Source of the DNA: Streptomyces sp. 846.5 | GTDB lineage: Bacteria; Actinomycetota; Actinomycetes; Streptomycetales; Streptomycetaceae | Length of the DNA: 64,000 nt | Direction of reading: 5' to 3' | Assembly: GCF_004365705.1 (NCBI RefSeq) | Contig: NZ_SOBN01000001.1 | Location: 2,186,555 to 2,250,554 of the forward strand | Shown here: piece by piece, positions 28,894 to 37,182 of the stretch | Numbering within the stretch: the first letter of the stretch is position 1 | Layout of the letters: every line of letters starts with the position of its first letter | Program-made: the position numbers and the translations under genes | Notes under the pieces: generated by a model | What the model was told of the DNA's origin: nothing | Seen by the model: the letters and a program-made list of their open reading frames with translations, nothing else | The model's database searches: none

Positions 28894-31430
28894 TTCGCCG
28901 CGGCCTCTCGGGCCCGGACCGCGCGGCGCAAGTCGTCCACCTGGTCCACCAGCCCCCGCCGCAGCGCCGCGGTGAGATCCGTCCTGGCCAGGCAGGCCTC
29001 CGCGGCCAGCACGGTCTCCTCGGTGGCGTGGTAGGCCGGGAAGCCGTAGCGGGTGAGCAGCCGCCCGACCGCGGGCCCGCGCCGCTGCGCGGTGTCCACC
29101 ACGGCCTCGAAGTAGCGCTGCGGCCGGTCGCCCAGCAGTTCGTCCTGCTCCGGCTGCCAGAAGCCCTGGGCGGTCGCGGCGATCAGGTAGTTGGACAGGT
29201 CGCTGTCGAAGAGCGCCGTCCAGGCCGCCTCCTTGGCCTCCGGGTCGGGCAGCGCCGCGCGGCAGCGGGCCGCGCCCTCCTGCCCGGTGGCGCTGGTGTC
29301 CCGGACCAGTTCCGCCGCGATCTCGGCCTCGCCGGCCGCCCCCAGCACGCACAGCCGCAGCAGCAGCTGCCAGCTCAACTCCGGGTCCAGCAGCGGGCCG
29401 CCGGGCACTCCGCCCTCCTCGCGCCAGGACTGCAGCACGGCCAGCTCGGCCGGGGTGGACGAGGCCGCGATCAGGCTGCGGACGGCGAGCAGCCGCAGCC
29501 CGGTCGCATCCTCGGGGCCGCCCTCGGTGCGGCGCAGCAGATCGCGGCCGACCCCGGCCAGCAGCCCCAGCCCGGCCGAGCGCCGGTCCGGCGTCAGGTA
29601 CTGCTCGGCCAGGGTGGTCCGGGCGAAGCCGAGCACCGACTGCACCAGGTGCGCCGAGGACTCCCCCGGCAGATGGGCCGCGACCAGCTCCAGGTAGCCC
29701 TGCGCGTCCAGCTCGCCGTCCCGCACCATGTCGCGCGCGGCGCCCCACAGCACCGCCCGCGCCAGCTCCTCCGGGATGCCGCCGAGCGAGTCGGTGACGG
29801 TCCGCCAGGAACGGTCGTCCAGGCGGATCTTGACGAATCCGAGGTCGGTGTCGTTGAGCAGCAGCAGATCGGGGTCGCCCGCGCCCACGCTGTCCAGCTC
29901 GTGCTCGGGCTCGGCCGGGAGGTCCAGCGAGCGGCGGGCCCGCAGCACCAAGTGGCCGTCGGCGACCCGCTCGTAGGTGGCCGCGGTGATCAGCAGCGGG
30001 CGCAGCTCGCCGTCGGCCGAGGTGTGCGCGATGCGCGTGCCGCCCCGGCCGCCGCTGTCCTCGCCGATCCCGGCCGGCTCGACCCGCAGCGTGTCCACCC
30101 CGGTGGTGCGCAGCCAGCGCTCGGCCCAGGCGTGCACGTCCCGGCCGCTGCTCGCGGCCAGCGCCTGGAGCAGGTCGGCGAGCGCGGCGTTGCCGAAGGC
30201 GTGCTGCTGGAAGTAGGAGTTGACGCCCTTGAAGAAGGCCTCCTCGCCCAGCCAGGCCACGAGTTGGCGCAGCGCCGCGGCGCCCTTGGAGTAGGAGATG
30301 CCGTCGAAGTTCTGCAGCGCCTCCGCCGTGTCGTCCACGTTCTCGGGGGCCACCGGGTGGGTGGAGGGACGCTGGTCGGCGTCGTAGCCCCAGGACTTGC
30401 GGGCGGCCGCGAAGCCGGTCCAGGCGCCGGAGAAGCGGGTCGACTCGGAGACGACCGTGTAGGCCAGGTACTCGGCGAAGGACTCGTTCAGCCACAGGTC
30501 GTCCCACCAGCGCATGGTGACCAGGTCGCCGAACCACATGTGCGCCATCTCATGGGCGATGACGATGGCGCGTTCCTCGCGCTCGGTGTCGGTGACCGCC
30601 GAGCGGAACACGAACTCGTCGCGGAAGGTCACACAGCCGGGGTTCTCCATCGCTCCGGCGTTGAACTCGGGGACGAAGCACTGGTCGTAGGAGTCGAAGG
30701 GGTACCGCTGGTCGAACACCCGGTGGTAGTGGTCGAAGCTGCGCCGGGTGGTGTCCAGCATCTCCTCGGCGTCCACCTCCAGGTAGGGGGCGAGCGAGCG
30801 CCGGCAGTGCAGGCCGAGCGGGATGCCGTCGTGCTCGGACCGCACCGTGAACAGCGGCCCGGCGACGACGGCGACCAGGTAGTTGCTGATCGGCGGGGTG
30901 GGCGCGAACTCCCAGCGGCCGCCCTCCTGCCGGGTGACCTGGCCGTTGGCGACCACGGTCCAGTCCTCCGGCGCCGTCACGCTCACCTCGTAGGCGGCCT
31001 TGAGGTCGGGCTGGTCAAAGCTGGCAAAGAAGCGGGGGCCGTCGTCCAGGAACGCCTGTGTGTAGACATAGACCTCGCCGTCGGCGGGGTCGACGAACCG
31101 GTGCATCCCCTCACCGGTGCGGGAGTAGGCCATGACCGCCTCGACCAGCAGCTCGTTCTCCGCCGCGAGGCCGTGCAGCGGGAGCCGCCCGTCGACCAGC
31201 GTGCCCGTGTCCAGCTCCCGCCCGTTGAGCACGGCCCGCAGCAGGGTCTTCGGCTTCACGTCGACAAAGCTGCCCGCCCCGGGGCTGGAGCAGGCGAACC
31301 GGATCACCGTCACCGACCCGAAGACCTCGTCCCCCTGGGTCAGGTCCAGGTCCACAGTGCTGCTGCGGACCTCCAACAGTCGACGGCGTTCAACGGCTTC
31401 AGCAAGCGTCAGAGCAGACATGCAGATCAT
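28890..31430 (-). CDS. pepN: Aminopeptidase N, M1 family zinc metallopeptidase
   Basis: An 846-residue cytoplasmic aminopeptidase. The substrate-recognition motif GAMENPG (about residue 252-258) and the zinc site HEMAHMWFGDLVT (HExxH, about 288-300) with the downstream third ligand in WLNESFAEYLAY (about 308-319) are all present. The C-terminal helical (ERAP1-like) domain fills the rest; length is normal. ATG 31430 has a ggtgg ribosome-like sequence; ATG 31421 (MSALTLAEAVERR) is the alternative. The amidohydrolase gene overlaps its stop. A single arm of the interspersed palindrome lies between this gene and the next one downstream of its start. Confidence 0.94.
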   Translation of the reverse strand: MICMSALTLAEAVERRRLLEVRSSTVDLDLTQGDEVFGSVTVIRFACSSPGAGSFVDVKPKTLLRAVLNGRELDTGTLVDGRLPLHGLAAENELLVEAVMAYSRTGEGMHRFVDPADGEVYVYTQAFLDDGPRFFASFDQPDLKAAYEVSVTAPEDWTVVANGQVTRQEGGRWEFAPTPPISNYLVAVVAGPLFTVRSEHDGIPLGLHCRRSLAPYLEVDAEEMLDTTRRSFDHYHRVFDQRYPFDSYDQCFVPEFNAGAMENPGCVTFRDEFVFRSAVTDTEREERAIVIAHEMAHMWFGDLVTMRWWDDLWLNESFAEYLAYTVVSESTRFSGAWTGFAAARKSWGYDADQRPSTHPVAPENVDDTAEALQNFDGISYSKGAAALRQLVAWLGEEAFFKGVNSYFQQHAFGNAALADLLQALAASSGRDVHAWAERWLRTTGVDTLRVEPAGIGEDSGGRGGTRIAHTSADGELRPLLITAATYERVADGHLVLRARRSLDLPAEPEHELDSVGAGDPDLLLLNDTDLGFVKIRLDDRSWRTVTDSLGGIPEELARAVLWGAARDMVRDGELDAQGYLELVAAHLPGESSAHLVQSVLGFARTTLAEQYLTPDRRSAGLGLLAGVGRDLLRRTEGGPEDATGLRLLAVRSLIAASSTPAELAVLQSWREEGGVPGGPLLDPELSWQLLLRLCVLGAAGEAEIAAELVRDTSATGQEGAARCRAALPDPEAKEAAWTALFDSDLSNYLIAATAQGFWQPEQDELLGDRPQRYFEAVVDTAQRRGPAVGRLLTRYGFPAYHATEETVLAAEACLARTDLTAALRRGLVDQVDDLRRAVRAREAAAK

Positions 31431-31470
31431 GCTGCCACCGACCCGCCCGCCTCAGCCAGGCAGTACCCCT

Positions 31471-31495
31471 CAGGGACGCGGGGAACTGCGCGAGC
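31471..31495. repeat. Single arm of the long interspersed palindrome
   Basis: CAGGGACGCGGGGAACTGCG with the following CGAGC matches the right arm of the two full palindromes at 33961-34057 and 57079-57154 with one substitution (GGAC for GGGC). The partner arm is missing, so it cannot form the long hairpin. It lies between pepN and the aldehyde dehydrogenase gene. Confidence 0.7.
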
Positions 31496-31510
31496 AACCC
31501 CCGCTAAGGT

Positions 31511-33022
31511 TCACCGTTCCAACACCCCGTCCACCCGCCTGGGCACGCCCACCCCACCATCCCGCAGCTCAACAGGAAGCAACGCTTCCGGCACCCCCTG
31601 ATAGACCACCGGCCGCACCCACCGCTCGATCGCCGTCCCCCCCACCGACGTCCCCGTCGACGTCGTGGCCGGGTACGGCCCCCCATGCTGCATGGCCGGC
31701 GCCACCGCAACCCCGGTCGGCCACCCGCCGAACAGCACCCGCCCCGCCAGCGGCGTCAACCGCGCCAGCAGGTCCGCCGCGTCCGCCTCCCCCTGCTCCG
31801 CGTGCAGCGTCGCCGTGAGGTTGCCGCCCAGCCGCCCCAGCACCGCCTCGACCTCCGCCGCGTCCCGGTAGCGGGCCACCACCGTCACCGGGCCGAAGCA
31901 CTCCTCCAACAGAACCTCGTGCGCGTCCTCGACCAGCCGCGCCGCAGCCACGCTCAGATACCCGGCGCGCACCGCATAGCCGTCCTCGCCCGCCCGCACC
32001 GGTACGGACACCCCCGGCAGCGCGGCCCGCTCGGCGAACCCGGCCAGGAAGCCGGCGCGCATCCGCGCGTCCAGCAGCGCCCCGGACGGACTGTCGTCGG
32101 CGCCGGCCGCCAGCGCCTTCTCCAGCCGGTCGCCGGCCGCGCCCGCGGGCACCAGCACCAGCCCCGGCTTGGTGCAGAACTGACCCATGCCCAGGGTGAA
32201 CGACCCGGCCAGGCCGGCCCCGATCTCCTCGGCGCGCTCGGCCGCCGCCTGCTCGGTCACCACCACCGGGTTGAGACTGCCCAGCTCCCCGTGGAAGGGG
32301 ATCGGCACCGGGCGGGCCGCGGCCAGGTCGAACAGGGCCCGGCCGCCCCCGATGGAGCCGGTGAAGCCGGCCGCGCTCAGCAGCGGGTGCTGGACCAGGT
32401 CCACCCCGGCCTGCCGTCCGTGCACCAGCACCAGCACGTCCGCGGGCAGCCCGACCGCCACCGCGGCCTCCCGCAGCGCCGCCGCCGCGAGCTCGCTGGT
32501 GCCCGGGTGGTCGGGGTGGGCCTTGACCACGACCGCGCAGCCGGCCGCGAGGGCGCTGGCGGTGTCCCCGCCGGGCACGCTGAAGGCGAAGGGGAAGTTG
32601 CTGGCGGCGAAGACGCCGACCACTCCGAGCGGCACCTTCCAGCGCCGCAGGTCCGGGCGCGGCGCGGGTGCGGCCTTCGGGTCGGCATGGTCGATCACCA
32701 CGTCCAGGAAGGCGCCCTCGTCCACGATGTCCGCGAAGGACCGCAGCTGGTACGTGGTCCGGGCGAGCTCACCGGTCAGCCGACCGGTGCCGAGCGCGGT
32801 CTCCCGGTCGCCCGTCGCGATCAGCTCCTCGCCGTGCGCCTCCAACCGGTCCGCGGCGGCACGCAGGAAGGCGGCGCGGAGCGTACGGTCACCGAGCGCA
32901 GGCTGCGCCGCGTGCGCGGCCCGTACGGCGGCGTCGACCGCAGCGGTGTCCGCCTCCACGGCGACCTGCTCCGTACGGTCACCGGTACGGGCGTCGACAC
33001 TCCACACTGGTGTGGTGTTCAT
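31511..33022 (-). CDS. Aldehyde dehydrogenase, alpha-ketoglutarate semialdehyde (2,5-dioxovalerate) dehydrogenase type
   Basis: A 503-residue NAD(P)-dependent dehydrogenase. It contains GVFAASNFPFAFSVPGGDTASALAAGC (about residues 138-164; this SNFPFAFS signature is typical of the KGSADH branch), GFTGSIGGGRALFDLAA (about 224-240), the catalytic glutamate in FHGELGSLNPVVV (about 249-261) and the nucleophile in GMGQFCTKPGLV (Cys about 290). Family members oxidise 2,5-dioxopentanoate to 2-oxoglutarate as the last step of oxidative uronate and aldarate breakdown. Co-location with kdgD and udh makes that role likely. It is divergent from an IclR-family gene across a short operator-bearing region. 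Confidence 0.85.
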   Translation of the reverse strand: MNTTPVWSVDARTGDRTEQVAVEADTAAVDAAVRAAHAAQPALGDRTLRAAFLRAAADRLEAHGEELIATGDRETALGTGRLTGELARTTYQLRSFADIVDEGAFLDVVIDHADPKAAPAPRPDLRRWKVPLGVVGVFAASNFPFAFSVPGGDTASALAAGCAVVVKAHPDHPGTSELAAAALREAAVAVGLPADVLVLVHGRQAGVDLVQHPLLSAAGFTGSIGGGRALFDLAAARPVPIPFHGELGSLNPVVVTEQAAAERAEEIGAGLAGSFTLGMGQFCTKPGLVLVPAGAAGDRLEKALAAGADDSPSGALLDARMRAGFLAGFAERAALPGVSVPVRAGEDGYAVRAGYLSVAAARLVEDAHEVLLEECFGPVTVVARYRDAAEVEAVLGRLGGNLTATLHAEQGEADAADLLARLTPLAGRVLFGGWPTGVAVAPAMQHGGPYPATTSTGTSVGGTAIERWVRPVVYQGVPEALLPVELRDGGVGVPRRVDGVLER

Positions 33023-33078
33023 TTGGGGGCCGCCTCCAGGCGCAAGCTTTGGGAGCATGCATTCCATATGCTGAACGC

Positions 33079-33096
33079 TGTCCAGTACGCTGAACA
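33079..33096. promoter_or_regulatory. Candidate IclR operator between the dehydrogenase and regulator genes
   Basis: TGTCCAG (33079-33085) and CTGAACA (33090-33096) form an inverted repeat with a four-base spacer and one mismatch. A further GCTGAACG at about 33070 repeats one half-site. The position, between two divergent genes, is what is expected for autoregulation by the adjacent IclR protein. Confidence 0.45.
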
Positions 33097-33137
33097 TCTC
33101 CGACGATACGTCCCTGACAGAAATGGGGTCAACCCAG

Positions 33138-33923
33138 ATGGCCCAAGCCCGACCCGCCCCCACCGATGCCGGCGGAGCCCAGGTCAAGTCGGCCGTCCGC
33201 ACCGTTGAGCTGCTGGAATACTTCGCGGGCCGCCCCGGCATGCACAGCCTCGCCGAGGTGCAGGAGGCCGTGGGCTACCCCAAGAGCAGCCTCTACATGC
33301 TGCTGCGCACCCTGGTCGAGCTGGGCTGGGTCGAGACCGAGTCCACCGGCACCCGCTACGGCATCGGCGTCCGCGCGCTGCTGGTCGGCACCTCCTACAT
33401 CGACGGCGACGAGGTCGTGGCCGCCGCCAGGACCACCCTGGACCGGCTCGCCGACGACACCACCGAGACCATCCACCTGGCCCGGCTGGACGGCTCGGAC
33501 GTCATCTACCTCGCCACCCGCCAGTCCCAGCACTACCTGCGGCCCTTCACCCGGGTCGGGCGCCGGCTGCCGGCCCACTCCACCTCCCTGGGCAAGGCCC
33601 TGCTCGCGACCTACTCCGACGAGGAGGTCCGCAAGCTGCTCCCGGCCCGCCTGGAGCCGCTCACCGAGCACACCCACACCGACATCGACGCCCTGATCGA
33701 CGACCTGCACGCGATCCGCGAACGCGGCTACGCCGTCGACGCCGAGGAGAACACCCTCGGCCTCCGCTGCTTCGGCATCGCCATCCCGTACCGCACCCCG
33801 GCCCGCGACGCCGTCAGCTGCTCCGTCCCCGTCGCCCGCCTCACTCCGGGCCGCGAGCAGATGATCCGCGACGCCCTCTTCGACGCCCGCGACCGGCTGA
33901 CGCTGGCGACCCGTCACCTCTGA
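33138..33923 (+). CDS. IclR-family transcriptional regulator
   Basis: About 261 residues. The N-terminal winged helix runs about residues 17-78 (VKSAVRTVELLEYFAG, then EVQEAVGYPKSSLYMLLRTL). The C-terminal IclR effector domain includes ETIHLARLDGSDVIYLATR (about 113-131), RLPAHSTSLGKALLA (about 148-162) and YAVDAEENTLGLRCFGIAIP (about 196-215). The family senses small carboxylic or aromatic ligands. Its position divergent from the dehydrogenase and next to kdgD and udh suggests control of uronate use. ATG 33138 is chosen; ATG 33123 is in frame and possible. A long palindrome follows the gene and probably ends its transcript. Confidence 0.9.
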   Translation: MAQARPAPTDAGGAQVKSAVRTVELLEYFAGRPGMHSLAEVQEAVGYPKSSLYMLLRTLVELGWVETESTGTRYGIGVRALLVGTSYIDGDEVVAAARTTLDRLADDTTETIHLARLDGSDVIYLATRQSQHYLRPFTRVGRRLPAHSTSLGKALLATYSDEEVRKLLPARLEPLTEHTHTDIDALIDDLHAIRERGYAVDAEENTLGLRCFGIAIPYRTPARDAVSCSVPVARLTPGREQMIRDALFDARDRLTLATRHL

Positions 33924-33960
33924 GCGGGGCGCACGGGACGGCTGACGGGTGCACCCAGGT

Positions 33961-34057
33961 GGTGGGCTTGTCGCGCAGTTCCCCGCGCCCCTAGGGCTTT
34001 GCAACTGGCTCAGTTGCAGCACCTCAGGGGCGCGGGGAACTGCGCGACAAGCCACCT
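33961..34057. repeat. Long nested interspersed palindrome, full copy 1 (probable bidirectional terminator)
   Basis: The arms at 33967-33992 and 34026-34051 are a perfect 26-bp inverted repeat (left arm begins CTTGTCGCGCAGTTCC), extended by GGTGGG/CCACC with one bulge. Between them sits a second palindrome, TGCAACTG-gct-CAGTTGCA (34000-34018). The element separates two convergent genes and its right end touches the stop codon of the minus-strand gene. The same structure is found at 57079-57154. Confidence 0.85.
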
Positions 34058-35195
34058 ACGGACACAAACTCCTCCGCACCACCGCAAGATCCTCTTCGGA
34101 GGCCAACCCAGCATGGTAAAGCCGCAACTCCGTAGCCCCAGGAGGCGGCGTGACCGCAGGGTCGCCCCCCATCCCCGCCACCACAGTGAAGTTCGCCGCA
34201 AAGGTCCGCCCCGGCACATCAGGAAACACCGCCGGCACCCCCGTGCACGGCATCACCAACCCGTCCGCACCCCCCTCCCCCAGCAACCATTCCGCCTCCA
34301 CCCCCACATTCGCCCCCACCCGATGCGCAGCAGTATCCGCATGCAGCAGCACCGAGAAATCGGCCGCACCCACCACACCCCGCGCCGCGCTCACACACGC
34401 CTGCTGCACAGCCCGAGCCCGCTCCTTCCGCCAGCGCAGCGTCACCGCGGCGAGGTCCGCGCCCAGCAGCTTCTCCACCCCTGACCACTCGTCAGCGAAC
34501 TGCTCGACCCGCCCGGCGGACCACACCGGCGCCAACGCCCCCCGCACCGCCGCCGCCAACTCCGGCGCACCCGCCTCCGTATAACCGCTTTCGCACACCT
34601 CGCAGAAGCACAGCGACATCAGATACTGCGCCGCGCCGTCCAACCGCACGCCGCCGATCTTGTCGTGCGCGTGCAGATGCGCCAGCCCGTACCACCCGCA
34701 GGACTCCAGCTCCGTCCCCACCGCGCCGGGCCGCGCCCCCGCCTCACCGGCCAGGGCCGCGCAGTACTCGACCACCTCGGGGCGCGCGATGCACAGCGCC
34801 CAGGGATACCGATCGCCGTACGCATTCCGCACCGTACTGTCCGGATTCTCGCTGCCCAGACGGGAGTTGTGCGCCAGCACCACCCAACTGGCGACCTCCA
34901 GCCCAGCCGCGCACAACCGCTCGGCCGCCTCGCCCCAGGCGTCCTCCGAGTCCACCCACCGCTGCCGGTGCGGCCGCAGGGTCCGACCGGCCCACGTCTC
35001 CTCCGACGGCGGGTAGTAGACCGCTGCGTACGGCGCCGTGACGATCCGGCTCCGCGGGTGACGCGGCGTCAGCGCCCGGGTGCTGTGGTACGCGGAGGCC
35101 AGCGTGACGCCGTCGACGCCCAGGTCGGCGATGCGGGCCGGGGCGTCCGGGTCGCCAAGGACGTCCCAGGGATAGAGGAAGGCAGAGCTGCGCAT
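34056..35195 (-). CDS. Conserved protein of unknown function in the uronate locus, possibly glycosidase-like
   Basis: A 379-residue protein without signal peptide or membrane segments. I do not recognise the family with confidence. Features: an N-terminal LYPWDVLGDPDAPARIADLGVDGVTLAS stretch suggestive of the first strands of a TIM barrel, SWVVLAHNSRLG, NAYGDRYPWALCIARPEV, an acidic motif GTELESCGWYGLAHLHAHDK (about residues 162-181), and CFCEVC (about 203-208), similar to the C-x-C-x2-C cluster of some hypothetical glycosyl-hydrolase (GHL6-like) barrels. It is 13 bp downstream of kdgD on the same strand, so it is probably co-transcribed and may process a uronic-acid compound. This function is inference from position. 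Confidence 0.7.
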   Translation of the reverse strand: MRSSAFLYPWDVLGDPDAPARIADLGVDGVTLASAYHSTRALTPRHPRSRIVTAPYAAVYYPPSEETWAGRTLRPHRQRWVDSEDAWGEAAERLCAAGLEVASWVVLAHNSRLGSENPDSTVRNAYGDRYPWALCIARPEVVEYCAALAGEAGARPGAVGTELESCGWYGLAHLHAHDKIGGVRLDGAAQYLMSLCFCEVCESGYTEAGAPELAAAVRGALAPVWSAGRVEQFADEWSGVEKLLGADLAAVTLRWRKERARAVQQACVSAARGVVGAADFSVLLHADTAAHRVGANVGVEAEWLLGEGGADGLVMPCTGVPAVFPDVPGRTFAANFTVVAGMGGDPAVTPPPGATELRLYHAGLASEEDLAVVRRSLCP

Positions 35196-35208
35196 TGATG
35201 GACCCTTC

Positions 35209-36150
35209 TCAGTTGCCCGCGAGCAACGCGCGCCCGCGAGCGATCAGTTCGGCCAGTTCCTTGACGTGCCGCGGCGCCGGGTCCGACAGCGGTGGACGCA
35301 CCCCGCCGACGTCCAGGCCCTCCAGCCGCACCCCCGCCTTGACCAGCGACACCGCGTACCCCCGCCCCTGGTTGCGCAGCTCCACCAGCGGCCGGTAGAA
35401 GCCGTCCAGCAGCGCGTTGACCACCGCGTCGTCACCGCCCAGCAGGGCCCGGTGGAAGGCGAGGGCGATGTCGGGGGCGAAGCAGTAGACGGCGGAGGAA
35501 TAGAGGGTGACGCCGATGCCGCGGTAGGCGAGGCCGGTGAGCTCCGCCGTGGGCAGGCCGTTGAAGTAGAGGAAGCGCCGGTCGGGGGCCTCGGTGCGCA
35601 TCGCGCTGATGATGCGCTGCATCAGGTCGAGGTCGCCGCAGCCGTCCTTGATGCCGATCACCTGCGGCAGTTGGGCCAGTGCGACCACCGAGGCCGGGGT
35701 CAGCACGGCGTTGTCGCGCTGATAGACGATCAGGTCAAGGTCGGTCGCCGCGGCGAGCGCGGCGAAGTGCCGCAGCAGTCCGTCCTGGTCGGCGCTGACC
35801 AGGTACGGGGGCAGCACCAGCAGGCCGTCCGCGCCGGCCCGGCGGGCCCGCGCGGCGAACTGCTTGGCCAGGGCGGTGCCATGGCCGACCCCGGCGACCA
35901 CCGGGACCCTCCCGTCCGCAGCAACGACGGTCGCGGCGACGACGGCCTCGTACTCGTCCAGGTCCAGCGCGTGGTACTCGCCGGTCCCGCAGGCGGCGAA
36001 TACCGCTCCCGCGCCCCCGGCGACACCGGTGCGGACATGGGTGCGAAGGACGTCGAGGTCGATCGAGCCGTCAGGGGCGAACGGGGTCACCGGAAAGAAG
36101 AGGAGTCCGTGCAGCCGGTCGGGGAGGGGCGGTTCGGCGCGGTCCGGCAT
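35209..36150 (-). CDS. kdgD: 5-dehydro-4-deoxyglucarate dehydratase
   Basis: A 313-residue member of the DapA (dihydrodipicolinate synthase-like) aldolase fold. It dehydrates and decarboxylates 5-dehydro-4-deoxy-D-glucarate to 2,5-dioxopentanoate. Visible motifs: LLFFPVTPFAPDGSIDLDVL at the N-terminus, FAACGTGEYHALDLDEY (about residues 53-69; GTGE replaces the usual GTTGE), the tyrosine in IVYQRDN (about 141-147) and the Schiff-base lysine in VIGIKDGCGDLDLMQ (Lys about 170). IKDGCGDLD and FNGLPTAE are characteristic of KdgD rather than DapA. It precedes the unknown protein gene in the same direction and is divergent from udh. Confidence 0.9.
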   Translation of the reverse strand: MPDRAEPPLPDRLHGLLFFPVTPFAPDGSIDLDVLRTHVRTGVAGGAGAVFAACGTGEYHALDLDEYEAVVAATVVAADGRVPVVAGVGHGTALAKQFAARARRAGADGLLVLPPYLVSADQDGLLRHFAALAAATDLDLIVYQRDNAVLTPASVVALAQLPQVIGIKDGCGDLDLMQRIISAMRTEAPDRRFLYFNGLPTAELTGLAYRGIGVTLYSSAVYCFAPDIALAFHRALLGGDDAVVNALLDGFYRPLVELRNQGRGYAVSLVKAGVRLEGLDVGGVRPPLSDPAPRHVKELAELIARGRALLAGN

Positions 36151-36187
36151 GTGTCGCTCTCCCTGATGGCTCTGCTGGGCTTGTTGA

Positions 36188-36240
36188 CTGCATCATGCAG
36201 CGACTCCTAGGCTAGCCATATATGTGAATACGATCCACAT
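36188..36240. promoter_or_regulatory. Two palindromes between kdgD and udh (candidate operators)
   Basis: CTGCATcATGCAG (36188-36200) is a perfect 6+1+6 palindrome. ATGTGAAT-ACG-ATCCACAT (36222-36240) is an 8+3+8 inverted repeat with one mismatch. They occupy an A/T-richer divergent intergenic region where promoters of both genes must lie. The second does not resemble the putative IclR site at 33079, so another regulator (for example GntR or LacI type) may be involved. Confidence 0.45.
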
Positions 36241-36270
36241 TCTTGTTCCATCTTCTCCTCTGGAGGCCAG

Positions 36271-37101
36271 ATGCCCGCCCCGCACCATGTGCTCCTGACC
36301 GGCGCCGCCGGCGGCGTCGGCACCTTCCTCCGCGAGAGCCTCCCCGGCTACGGCTACAGCCTGCGCCTCAGCGACATCGCCCCGATCCCCGGCGCGCCGG
36401 AGGCCCTCGCCGTGGACCTGCAGGACCGGGACGCGGTACGGGAGGCCGTCCGCGGCGTCGACGCTGTGGTGCATCTCGGCGGGCTCTCCCTGGAGAACAC
36501 CTTCGACCGCATTCTCGCCGCCAACATCGAAGGCGCCTACAACCTCTACGAGGCCGTCCGTGCCGAGAGAATCCGCCGGGTCGTCTTCGCCAGCAGCAAC
36601 CACGCCATCGGCTTCACCCCCCGGCCCGAGCACCCCGGGGACCGCAAGCAGGACCTCCCGATCGACACCCCGTTCCGCCCCGACACCTTCTACGGCGTGT
36701 CCAAATGCTTCGGCGAGTCGCTCGCCTCGCTCTACGCCGACAAGTACGGCGTGGAGACGGTCTCGATCCGGATCGGCTCCTGCTTCGCGGTCCCCGCCAA
36801 CACCCGGATGCTGGAGACCTGGCTCAGCCCCGCCGACTGCGCCCGACTGGTGCACGCGGCCCTCACCGCGCCCGACGTCGGCCACTCCGTCGTCTTCGGC
36901 ACCAGCGCCAACACCCGCGGCTGGTGGGACCTGGCCCCGGCCCGCGCCCTCGGCTACCAACCGCAGGACGACTCCGAGGCGTTCGCCGAAGCCGTCGTCG
37001 CCGAGCACGGCCCGCTGATCCCCGGCACACCCGAGTACCGGTACCTCGGCGGCGCCTTCACCACGGTCCAACCCGATGGATTCCGACCGGTCAACTCCTG
37101 A
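36271..37101 (+). CDS. udh: Uronate dehydrogenase (NAD-dependent epimerase/dehydratase family)
   Basis: A 276-residue short-chain dehydrogenase that oxidises glucuronate or galacturonate to the aldarolactone. The NAD loop is LLTGAAGGVGTFLRE (about residues 8-22). The family marker FASSNHAIGF (about 109-118) and the catalytic YGVSKCFGESLA (Tyr about 141, Lys about 145) match uronate dehydrogenase. RIGSCF and GWWDLAPARALGYQP are also typical. Start ATG 36271 has ctctggagg just upstream. With kdgD and the semialdehyde dehydrogenase it forms an oxidative hexuronate route; the intervening aldarate dehydratase (gudD-like) is not in the window. Confidence 0.9.
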   Translation: MPAPHHVLLTGAAGGVGTFLRESLPGYGYSLRLSDIAPIPGAPEALAVDLQDRDAVREAVRGVDAVVHLGGLSLENTFDRILAANIEGAYNLYEAVRAERIRRVVFASSNHAIGFTPRPEHPGDRKQDLPIDTPFRPDTFYGVSKCFGESLASLYADKYGVETVSIRIGSCFAVPANTRMLETWLSPADCARLVHAALTAPDVGHSVVFGTSANTRGWWDLAPARALGYQPQDDSEAFAEAVVAEHGPLIPGTPEYRYLGGAFTTVQPDGFRPVNS

Positions 37102-37182
37102 TTGCGGGGTTCTGCGGTTACGGTGGGTGCCGTAGGCGTCCGGATCGGACATCCGGCCATCGTGCGAGCCTTGGAGACCCTT

